From: Phycisphaerae bacterium
GTDB taxonomy: Bacteria; Planctomycetota; Phycisphaerae; UBA1845; PWPN01
Direction: 5' to 3'
NCBI GenBank assembly: GCA_026647385.1
Contig: JAPKGY010000005.1
Span: 1-20,552 of the forward strand
Length of the DNA: 20,552 bases
Part shown: positions 1 through 6,435 of the stretch, one piece after another
Position numbering within the stretch: position 1 is the first letter of the stretch
Layout of the letters: every line of letters starts with the position of its first letter
Notes under the pieces: model-generated
What the model was told of the DNA's origin: nothing
What the model saw: only the letters and a program-made list of their open reading frames with translations
Databases searched by the model: none
Program-made: the position numbers and the translations under genes

Positions 1-967
1 CCTGACCGAGCGCAAAATCCCTCCCTTTGACCTGGCCCAACTGCGTGGCGTCGGGGTGATCCCGGAGCAGCAGAAGATGATTGTAGTCAATGGACAGCAA
101 CTCGGCTTCCGCCTTCGACGTCAGGTCCCCCAGGGTCGTCAAGTTCAGACGCTGAAGGCACTTGCGCGAGCGGCTGGAAAACTCGATCTCGGTGAGGCTC
201 TTGCTGAGGATCTCGAGCGAGCCCTCCGGAGCCGAGCGTCGGGGTGGCGCCGGACGCGAGACCGTCGAGCTCTCTTCACGAAGCTGGCCCAGGCGCAGGC
301 CTTTCTGTGCGAGCATCGCCCGGATTTCAGCCAGCGAGGTTTCGCCGAAATTCTTGTACGCCAGGAGCTCCGCCTCGGTGATCTTCAACAGATCGCCCAG
401 GTTATTGATGTTCATCTTGCGCAGGCAGTTGCGACTGCGAACGCTCAACTCGAAATCGGAGATCGGCGTATCGAGGACCGCGTTGCGCTTCAGACGGGTC
501 CGCTCCTGATCCTCGTCGTAGAACATGTTCATGGAACTGGCGATGTCCTTGAGGAACATCCTCGCCCGCACGTGGTTGGGATGCTCCGCCAGGACGCGCT
601 CGACGCACGTCAGGGCCTGCTCGAACTTGCCCTCGTCCTCGTAGATGGTGGCCAGGTTCAGGAGCGCGTTGATGTGCGCCGGGGATCGGTTGGCCAACGT
701 CTGGTACAGGCGGACCGCACCCGCCTCATCTCCGTGCAGATCGAGAGTCCGTGCCAGGTGGAACGTCGCATCCTCGTGATCGGGGTCGAGTTGCAGGGCC
801 TGCTCGAAGGCCGCGATGGCGCCCTCGGCGTCGCCCTGGGCGGCCAGCAGCCTGCCCCGGGCACAATGCCACTCGGGGCTCGTCGCCGATTCGTCCCGGC
901 GCTCGTTCAGCTTCCGCTCCACATCCTCGATCTTACCTTCACGGATCAGTGTCGCCACGTCTTGCAT
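1..967 (-). CDS. TPR protein with tandem RNA polymerase alpha-CTD-like domains (3' end beyond window)
   Basis: The frame is open from an ATG at 967-965 to the left edge, giving 322 residues without a stop. The N-terminal ~150 residues form TPR-like helix pairs, for example GDAEGAIAAFEQALQLDP. Residues ~167-220 match the C-terminal domain of RNA polymerase alpha: SVRSRNCL (R177, N180, C181) and KNFGETSLAE (G208, S211, E214). These align with E. coli alpha R265, N268, C269, G296, S299 and E302; K298 is replaced by T210. A second copy starts near residue 258 (R/C kept, N to K) with SRSRKCLQRLNLTTLGDL, but after I293 the expected KNFG loop is missing and the sequence is unrelated. Proteins of this layout are known in planctomycetes and are usually annotated as alpha-CTD-containing; their role is not settled. 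A role in transcription, with TPRs recruiting a partner, is inference. It is transcribed divergently from the lipid kinase gene. The start codon is likely but lacks a strong Shine-Dalgarno. Confidence 0.85.
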   Translation of the reverse strand, partial: MQDVATLIREGKIEDVERKLNERRDESATSPEWHCARGRLLAAQGDAEGAIAAFEQALQLDPDHEDATFHLARTLDLHGDEAGAVRLYQTLANRSPAHINALLNLATIYEDEGKFEQALTCVERVLAEHPNHVRARMFLKDIASSMNMFYDEDQERTRLKRNAVLDTPISDFELSVRSRNCLRKMNINNLGDLLKITEAELLAYKNFGETSLAEIRAMLAQKGLRLGQLREESSTVSRPAPPRRSAPEGSLEILSKSLTEIEFSSRSRKCLQRLNLTTLGDLTSKAEAELLSIDYNHLLLLRDHPDATQLGQVKGRDFALGQ

Positions 968-1250
968 CGTCTTTCGCCCTGTTAGACAAAACGAGACCCG
1001 GGCCAACAAGACCACCAGGATCTCTGTCGATTAGACTTGAACAAATGTCACTCTGGTTTCATCTTTCAAACCGATACCGGTTCGGTGTGTAGCCCCGAAC
1101 GTGCCCGCATCACGCGCGGCGCAGGCCAAATAGTGTAGCCTAAACCCGTCCCATTGCAAGTGGCGGGCCAAAGGCCCGGGTTCCCCCTCCGGGAAAGGCC
1201 CTCCGGGGGATGACCCGAAACCGCGTAACGGGTATAGTACGACTGAAGTT
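968..1250. other. Divergent intergenic region with dense GC-rich inverted repeats
   Basis: No gene is seen between the divergent TPR/alpha-CTD gene and the lipid kinase gene. Adjacent inverted repeats lie at 1164-1178 (CGGGCC, loop AAA, GGCCCG) and 1181-1195 (TTCCC, 5-nt loop, GGGAA), and a following GGGGGA (1205-1210) can also pair with the C-run near 1183. The kinase's putative promoter starts right after them. Because both flanking genes point away, these are not terminators of a neighbouring gene. They could be operator or leader elements, or simply GC-rich chance structure. Confidence 0.5.
1210..1238 (+). promoter_or_regulatory. Putative sigma70-type promoter of the lipid kinase gene
   Basis: ATGACC at 1210-1215 (4/6 to TTGACA) and TATAGT at 1233-1238 (5/6 to TATAAT) are separated by 17 bp. 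Transcription would start near 1245, only about 6 nt before the ATG at 1251, so the mRNA would be nearly leaderless. That fits the lack of a clear Shine-Dalgarno in front of this gene. Seen in sequence only. Confidence 0.4.
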
Positions 1251-2150
1251 ATGAACGTGATCGCCATCATCAACCCGATTTCCGGGGCCGGCAACCGCGA
1301 CGGCCGGCTCTGGGCCCTTTTCCGCCGACTGCGGGAGGGGGGGCACGTCGTGAACCGGCGGGTGACCGCCGGTCCCGGCGACGCCCGCCAGTGGGCGGCC
1401 GAGGGGGCGCGGAGCGAGAACTCGGCCATCCTTGTCGTGGGCGGAGACGGGACGGTCAATGAGGTCGCCGACGGTCTGGCCGGCGGGATCTGCCCCATGC
1501 TCATCTGGCCCACCGGTACGGAAAACCTCGTCGCCAAGTACCTTGGCTTCCGAGCCGATGCGGACGAAGCCATGGCGACCCTGGAAGCCGGCAGGATCGC
1601 CGCATTCGACGTTGGAATCGCCAACGGGGGGGCGTTTCTGGTCATCACCGGGGTGGGTTTCGACGCCGAGGTCGTGCAGAGGCTGATCCGGGTGCGCCGG
1701 GGACACATTACCCACCTCACCTATACCGAGCCGCTCTGGCGGACCTTCTGGGAACACCGCTGGCCTGAACTGGAAATCGCCGCCGATACCCCCGAAGGCC
1801 CCCTTCGCTGGCGGGGGCAGGGGATGGCGTTCGTCGGCAACATGGCCCGGTACGCACTGAACCTGCGCGTGGTGCGGGATGCCCTGCCGGACGACGGGTT
1901 GCTCGACCTGTGCGTGATGCCTTGCCGAGGTCGGGTGCAGTTGATCAGCCATGCGCTGCGAACGCTGCGATGCCGACACGTCGAGCATCCGAGCGTGCTG
2001 TATCGGCGGGTCACGCGCCTGCGGATCACGTCGCGGCAGCCGACGCCGGTGGAGATCGACGGCGAGTTCGCGGGGATGTTGCCCCTGGAGATATCCATCC
2101 GGCCTGGGGCCCTCCGCATGATAATTCCGCCGGACAGTCGGCGCGGGTAG
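1251..2150 (+). CDS. Diacylglycerol kinase / YegS-type lipid kinase family protein
   Basis: This 299-residue protein belongs to the DAGK catalytic-domain family (DgkB, YegS, sphingosine kinase-like), which transfers the ATP gamma-phosphate to a lipid hydroxyl at the inner face of the membrane. Visible marks are the N-terminal NPISGAG (8-14), the nucleotide-binding GGDGTVNE (64-71), PTGTENLVAKYLG from residue 87 in the place of the usual PLGTxNxxA, and a C-terminal PVEIDGEF in the place of the usual DGE element. The length is typical. No signal peptide or membrane span is seen. kdsA follows after 70 bp on the same strand, so the two may be cotranscribed, which would tie the kinase to envelope lipid metabolism (inference). 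The substrate cannot be told from sequence; diacylglycerol, phosphatidylglycerol or a sphingoid base are possible. Confidence 0.85.
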   Translation: MNVIAIINPISGAGNRDGRLWALFRRLREGGHVVNRRVTAGPGDARQWAAEGARSENSAILVVGGDGTVNEVADGLAGGICPMLIWPTGTENLVAKYLGFRADADEAMATLEAGRIAAFDVGIANGGAFLVITGVGFDAEVVQRLIRVRRGHITHLTYTEPLWRTFWEHRWPELEIAADTPEGPLRWRGQGMAFVGNMARYALNLRVVRDALPDDGLLDLCVMPCRGRVQLISHALRTLRCRHVEHPSVLYRRVTRLRITSRQPTPVEIDGEFAGMLPLEISIRPGALRMIIPPDSRRG

Positions 2151-2220
2151 AATCCGCGGTCATGGGCAGCATCGGACCCGCCAGCACGGGCGGGCAGTCG
2201 AGACTGCCGGAGGCTCCGGG

Positions 2221-3060
2221 ATGAGCAACACGCAAGACCGAATCGTTCAGCCGGTGTCCGTTGGATCGGTCCGCGTCGGGTCGGGCTGCCCCCTCGCGCT
2301 GATCGCCGGGCCGTGTGTGATCGAGTCGCGCGAGCATACGCTGCGACTGGCGGAGAGCATCCGCAAGATCGCCCAAGCGGCCGGGCTACCGCTCATTTTC
2401 AAAGCGTCGTACGACAAGGCCAATCGATCGAGCATCGACAGCTTCCGCGGCCCGGGAATCGACGAGGGGCTCCGTATCCTGGCCGAGGTCAAGTCGAAGG
2501 TCGGCCTGCCGGTCACGTCGGATATCCACGGTCCCGGCGAGGCCAAGCCGGCGGGCGAGGTCCTGGATGTGGTGCAGATTCCGGCGTTCCTCTGTCGGCA
2601 GACGGACCTGCTGGTGGCGGCCGGCGGGACGGGCAAACCGGTCAACGTGAAGAAAGGTCAGTTCATGGCTCCGCGGCAGATGAAGCTGGCGGTCCAGAAG
2701 GTGACGGAGGCTGGCGCTTCCGGTGCTCTGCTCACCGAACGCGGGACGTTCTTCGGCTATGGCCGACTGGTGGTCGACATGACCGCCATCCCGACGATGG
2801 CCCGGTTCGCGCCGGTGGTATTCGACGCGACCCACTCATGCCAGCTGCCCGGCGAAGGCGGCAGCCAATCGGGCGGCCAGCGCGACATGGTCCCCGCGCT
2901 CGCCCGGGCCGGCATCGCCGCCGGCGCCCACGCCCTCTTTCTGGAGGTCCACGACAATCCCGCGCAGGCCAAGTCCGACCCCGCCACGGTGTGGCCGTTG
3001 GATCAGCTCGCCGCCCTGCTCGACGCGTGCCGCCGGGTATTCGATGCCGGACCCAGATAG
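2221..3060 (+). CDS. kdsA: 3-deoxy-8-phosphooctulonate synthase (KDO-8-phosphate synthase), metal-dependent type
   Basis: KdsA condenses phosphoenolpyruvate with arabinose-5-phosphate to KDO-8-phosphate, the precursor of the inner-core sugar of lipopolysaccharide, in the cytoplasm. The 279 residues show the family signatures FKASYDKANRSS, GPG after the SIDSFR segment, PAFLCRQTDLL, NVKKGQF and FDATHSCQ. AGPCVIES places a cysteine (C32) where metal-dependent enzymes such as the Aquifex one have their metal ligand; E. coli has asparagine there. The other expected ligands are present: the His of DATHS, the Glu of LEVHD and the Asp of AKSDP. A GGAGG at 2209-2213 sits 7 nt before the ATG and supports this start. 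Its presence argues for a KDO-containing outer membrane. No kdsD, kdsB or lpx gene is in the window. Confidence 0.95.
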   Translation: MSNTQDRIVQPVSVGSVRVGSGCPLALIAGPCVIESREHTLRLAESIRKIAQAAGLPLIFKASYDKANRSSIDSFRGPGIDEGLRILAEVKSKVGLPVTSDIHGPGEAKPAGEVLDVVQIPAFLCRQTDLLVAAGGTGKPVNVKKGQFMAPRQMKLAVQKVTEAGASGALLTERGTFFGYGRLVVDMTAIPTMARFAPVVFDATHSCQLPGEGGSQSGGQRDMVPALARAGIAAGAHALFLEVHDNPAQAKSDPATVWPLDQLAALLDACRRVFDAGPR

Positions 3061-3083
3061 CCCACACCAACAGGCCGGCAACC

Positions 3084-3102
3084 CCGGAATCATTGAATCC
3101 GG
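3084..3102. other. Small hairpin downstream of kdsA
   Basis: CCGGA and TCCGG arms close a 9-nt interior, with two further inner pairs after one A-A mismatch. No T-run follows, so it is not a standard intrinsic terminator, though it lies 24 nt after the kdsA stop and could mark the transcript end. The rest of 3103-3272 shows nothing convincing. Confidence 0.3.
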
Positions 3103-3284
3103 CAAGCATTCCGTTTCTCGTGTACGGAGCAGGCAAGCCCAATCGGGGTTGCGCGACTTGCCCGCCGGCGGCCATGGTGTTCTAATGCGCAGTTGGTTGA
3201 CCGCCTGCACGGAGGTCGGCTGGTCGAGACCCCGACGCCTCGATCCGACGCAATCGATACGGTTCATGCACAGGGAGAGAATCC

Positions 3285-4616
3285 ATGCGACGACGTGATT
3301 TCCTTCGCCAATCGGCGGCGGCTGCGGCAGCCGGCGTATCTTTTCCGTATTTCGTGCCGTCGACCGTATTCGGCCAGAAGGGCAAACCGGGTGCGAACGA
3401 GAGGATCCGGGTCGGTTTCATCGGCACGGGTGGACGCGGGCGGTACCACATGTTCGACGAGAAAGCGCTGACCGACCACGCCGAGATCGTCGCCCTGTGC
3501 GACTGCTTCCTGCCCGCGGTCGAACAGGCGGCCGGCAAGCTCCCCAACGGTGACAAGGTCGCCAAGTACCAGAACTACCACGAGATGCTCGCGAAGGAGA
3601 AGCTCGACGCGGTGTACGTTCCGACGACGACGCACGCCCGGGCGCTGGTCTGCATCCACGCGATGCAGGCGGGCCTCGACGTCTACGCGGAGAAGCCCGT
3701 ATCGCTGACCGTCCAGGAAGGCCGGGCGATGGTGAAGGCCGCCCGGAAACACAAACGCGTTTTCCAGGTTGGCACGCAGCAGCGGTCGATGCCGATCAAC
3801 GTGTACGCCAGCAAGCTCGTACGCGAGGGCGCCCTCGGCAAGATCACCGAAGTCATCGCCTACAACTACGAGGACCCGAAACGCTGGGAGCCCAAGCCGG
3901 CTGAGCCCATGCCGGAGCGACTCGACTGGGACATGTGGTGCAATCAGACCGAGCTGCGGCCCTACCGAAAGGAACTGCACCACCGCTGGAGCATCTGGTG
4001 GGACTACGATTGCGGCGGGCAATCGTGGGGCATCAGCGGCTGGGGCACGCACGGGCTCGACCAGGTCCAGTGCGCGCTGGGCACCGACGATACCGGCCCG
4101 GTCGAGTTCTGGCCGGAGGGCGAGGGCAAGGAGTTCCCGGTCTTCTGCAAGTATGCCAACGGGACGCTGCTGAAGCTGACCGGCTATCAGCCCAAGCCGG
4201 GCGAGACGCCGCCGAAGAAAGGGGACCTCAACGGCCTGTTCGTCGGACACGAGGCGCTCGGGGCGCTCTTCGTCGGCGAGAAGGGCCGACTGCGCATCCT
4301 GCGCGGCTGGGCGGATACGGATGTCCCCGACCTGCTCAAGGACGCGCCGCCGCCGAACCCGGAAGGGCCCGGCGAGTGCAAGTGGCACCACGAGAACTTC
4401 TTCGAGTGCATGCGGACGCGCAAACGCCCGACCGCGGACATCGAGATCGCTCATCGCGCGACCACGCTCTGCCAGATCATCGCCATGTGCCGCGACCTGA
4501 AGCGCAAGCTCAAATGGGACCCGAAGGCCGAGCAGTTCGTCGGTGACGACGAAGCCAACAAGCTCCTGTCGCGCCCGCGACGCAAGGGGTATGAACTGCC
4601 GGAAGAGTTCGTATAG
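3285..4616 (+). CDS. Gfo/Idh/MocA-family oxidoreductase with Tat signal
   Basis: This is a 443-residue NAD(P)-dependent dehydrogenase-like protein. The N-terminus has a twin-arginine signal: RRRDFLRQ at 2-9, an alanine-rich hydrophobic stretch (11-20), and a likely end near residues 24-31. The Rossmann domain follows with VGFIGTGGRGR (43-53), the family motif AEKPVSLT (EKP at 136-138), and then the C-terminal alpha/beta domain. Long Tat-exported members of this family are abundant in planctomycetes and usually act on sugars or polyols, often near sulfatases. Export by Tat implies that the folded protein carries its dinucleotide into the periplasm. GGGAG at 3273-3277, 7 nt before the ATG, supports the start. 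It converges on the sulfatase gene and ends in an intrinsic terminator. The exact substrate cannot be assigned. Confidence 0.9.
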   Translation: MRRRDFLRQSAAAAAAGVSFPYFVPSTVFGQKGKPGANERIRVGFIGTGGRGRYHMFDEKALTDHAEIVALCDCFLPAVEQAAGKLPNGDKVAKYQNYHEMLAKEKLDAVYVPTTTHARALVCIHAMQAGLDVYAEKPVSLTVQEGRAMVKAARKHKRVFQVGTQQRSMPINVYASKLVREGALGKITEVIAYNYEDPKRWEPKPAEPMPERLDWDMWCNQTELRPYRKELHHRWSIWWDYDCGGQSWGISGWGTHGLDQVQCALGTDDTGPVEFWPEGEGKEFPVFCKYANGTLLKLTGYQPKPGETPPKKGDLNGLFVGHEALGALFVGEKGRLRILRGWADTDVPDLLKDAPPPNPEGPGECKWHHENFFECMRTRKRPTADIEIAHRATTLCQIIAMCRDLKRKLKWDPKAEQFVGDDEANKLLSRPRRKGYELPEEFV

Positions 4617-4652
4617 GATCCCCCGCAAGGAACGGATGGCCCCTGAAGCACC

Positions 4653-4683
4653 AAGGCCCCGACCAGATCCGGCCGGGGCTTTT
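4653..4683 (+). terminator. Intrinsic terminator after the Gfo/Idh/MocA gene
   Basis: A 12-position stem (4653-4664 with 4671-4682, including one G-T wobble and one A-C mismatch; GCCCCG/CGGGGC core) encloses a 6-nt loop, AGATCC. The 3' arm runs into TTTT followed by GCTTTG. It starts 37 nt after the oxidoreductase stop. On the other strand no T-run follows, so it should act mainly on plus-strand transcription. Confidence 0.75.
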
Positions 4684-4730
4684 GCTTTGTTCGATTGGTC
4701 GAACAGGCTTGCCTGCGACTCTACGGACGG

Positions 4731-6089
4731 CTACTCCGCCGGCGGCGTCCACTCCGGCGATTTCGGATGAGGCACGGTCAGTGGAGCCTTGTCGCCGTAC
4801 AGTTTCTGCAGGTCGGCCAGATCGGACATCATCCGGCTGACGCGTTCGCCGTGCGACGAGTCGTTGGCCAGGTCCCTCGTCTCGTCGGGGTCGATCTGCA
4901 AGTCGAAGAGCTGCGTCTTGTCGATCTTCGGGTAGCGGATGAGCTTCCATCGGGCATCGCGGATCGCGCGCTGCACGTCCTTGTAGCAGTAGAGCAGCGT
5001 GTCCCGTACGCCCTTGGCCTGGCCGGCGATCACGGGCTTGAGGCTCTTGCCGTCGAGGCCCTTGGGCACGGGTGTGCGAGCCAGATCGCATACCGTCGGG
5101 AACAGGTCCATCAGGTAAACGAGGGCGTCGGTGCTGCCCTGGGGAATGCCCGGACCGGCCATGACCAGCGGCACCTTCGCGGAATGCTCGTAGAGGCTCT
5201 GCTTGCCCATGAGGCCGTGGCTGCCGATGGCCAGCCCGTTGTCGGACGAGAAGATGACGATCGTGTTCTCCCTCATCCCGAAATCGTCCAGGGCCTTGAG
5301 CAGCCGGGCGAAGTGGTAGTCCAGGCCGGTGATCGTGGCGTAATAGTCGCGAAGATGCCTGCGGATCTCGTCCCGGGTCCGAGGCCAGGGGGCGAGCTTT
5401 TCGTCCCGCACGGTCATTTCGCCGTTATCGAACGGGTGGATGGGCAGGTAGTTGGCCGGCAGCGGAATCTGGTCGAGCGGATAGAGGTCGAGATACTTGG
5501 GGGCCGCGATGCGCGGATCGTGAGGGTTGGCCGGCGCGAGGTACATGAAGAAGGGCTTGTGGTCGTTGGCGGCCTGACGCTCGCGAAGGAACTCGATGGC
5601 TTCATTGACGAGGGTCAGCCCCGGCTCGCCGTTCTCGCGGTCCTTCTCCTCCGCCAGGTACTTGTTTACGTTGAACCTGGCCTGGATCGGTACGGCGCTG
5701 TTGCCCTTCTTGCCGTGGTGATAGGTGAGGTAGCCGGCCTGTTCGAGCGTCGCGGGGAAGTTGGGCATCTCGGCGGGCGCATATTGCTGTCCCTCCCAGC
5801 GGAAGTACGATCGGCCGGTCATGAGCATGTTCCGGCTCGGAAGGCACACGGCTCCGGAGTTGCTGCCGAAGCAGTAGCAGTTGCGGAACACCATGCCCCG
5901 ACGGACGAGAGAGTCCATCGCCGGCGTCTTGATGGCCGGGTTGCGCAGAGCGCCGATGCAGTCGGGTCGCTGGTCGTCGGTCAGGAAGAGCAGCACGTTC
6001 GGGCGGCTGCCGGCTCCGGCCCCAAGCGCCGATGCCGCGGCCGCCGCGATCCACAACGCCTGAAACCACAATCCGGAAAATCGCATCAT
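4731..6089 (-). CDS. Secreted S1-type sulfatase
   Basis: This 452-residue arylsulfatase-family protein should hydrolyse sulfate esters outside the cytoplasm. The N-terminus is a Sec-type signal peptide (MMRF, then a hydrophobic Trp/Ala-rich core, ALGAGAG near 21-27). Then come PNVLLFLTDDQ, with metal-binding D38/D39, and CLPSR (82-86), the C-x-P-S-R site whose cysteine is matured to formylglycine. SSDNG near the middle supplies further metal ligands. The C-terminus has the usual ARWKLIRYP...QLFDLQIDPDETRDLAND region. The frame stays open upstream to 6578, but that would overlap EF-G and precede the signal peptide. GGAGG lies 11 nt before this ATG, and an in-frame GTG at 6092 has better 8-nt spacing, so the start is uncertain by one codon. 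The natural substrate is unknown; sulfated polysaccharide is a family-based guess. No maturase gene is in the window. Confidence 0.93.
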   Translation of the reverse strand: MMRFSGLWFQALWIAAAAASALGAGAGSRPNVLLFLTDDQRPDCIGALRNPAIKTPAMDSLVRRGMVFRNCYCFGSNSGAVCLPSRNMLMTGRSYFRWEGQQYAPAEMPNFPATLEQAGYLTYHHGKKGNSAVPIQARFNVNKYLAEEKDRENGEPGLTLVNEAIEFLRERQAANDHKPFFMYLAPANPHDPRIAAPKYLDLYPLDQIPLPANYLPIHPFDNGEMTVRDEKLAPWPRTRDEIRRHLRDYYATITGLDYHFARLLKALDDFGMRENTIVIFSSDNGLAIGSHGLMGKQSLYEHSAKVPLVMAGPGIPQGSTDALVYLMDLFPTVCDLARTPVPKGLDGKSLKPVIAGQAKGVRDTLLYCYKDVQRAIRDARWKLIRYPKIDKTQLFDLQIDPDETRDLANDSSHGERVSRMMSDLADLQKLYGDKAPLTVPHPKSPEWTPPAE

Positions 6090-6092
6090 CAC

Positions 6093-6435
6093 GGTGACGC
6101 CCTCCAAGATCGAATCCACCGCGGGCCGATACCATCGTACCTGCCACGGGGGCGATCTGTCGAAGAACGACCGGTTGCGGGAAAGCGCAGGAGACGCAGG
6201 TGCGACCGCTGTCGGGACAGAGTTCTCCTTGGGCGACCCTCCGCCGGTACAGGGGTGGATCGCGCCTCCGTCCTCGTCGGGGCCGGTCAGCGTGTCTTTC
6301 GCCTCGTCCGTCGCACCCGCCACGCATCCCACCTCCCGGCTGGACGCCCATTCGCTGGTCTTCGAGCGTCGCCTGCGATATCTTGTCCCGCCGGACGACT
6401 GGTTTACGACGTGACGAAGTACCCGGAGCCGGAAC
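6093..6435. other. Intergenic region between divergent sulfatase and EF-G genes
   Basis: About 340 bp hold the putative sulfatase promoter and no convincing gene. A plus-strand frame of 106 codons at 6094-6414 has no recognisable domain and no good start. I could not find a strong promoter for EF-G here; TTGTCC near 6384 followed by TACGAC-like sequence is too weak to call. Confidence 0.5.
6134..6163 (-). promoter_or_regulatory. Putative sigma70-type promoter of the sulfatase gene
   Basis: Read on the minus strand, TCGACA (6163-6158, 5/6 to TTGACA) and TACGAT (6139-6134, 4/6 to TATAAT) are 18 bp apart. Transcription would start near 6127, about 38 nt before the ATG, leaving room for the GGAGG ribosome site. 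Confidence 0.4.

Noticed and set aside
56..985. 309-codon plus-strand ORF at the left edge
   Set aside because: It is antisense to the TPR/alpha-CTD gene, whose motifs are unmistakable.
3264..4628. 454-codon minus-strand ORF opposite the Gfo/Idh/MocA gene
   Set aside because: It mirrors the real gene almost end to end and has no domain signature.
4690..4703. Inverted repeat TTCGA/TCGAA as a terminator for the sulfatase
   Set aside because: It is 5 bp with a 4-nt loop, and on the minus strand it is followed by A-rich rather than T-rich sequence.
6094..6414. 106-codon plus-strand ORF between sulfatase and EF-G
   Set aside because: No ribosome site of note, no recognisable domain, and it overlaps the putative sulfatase promoter.
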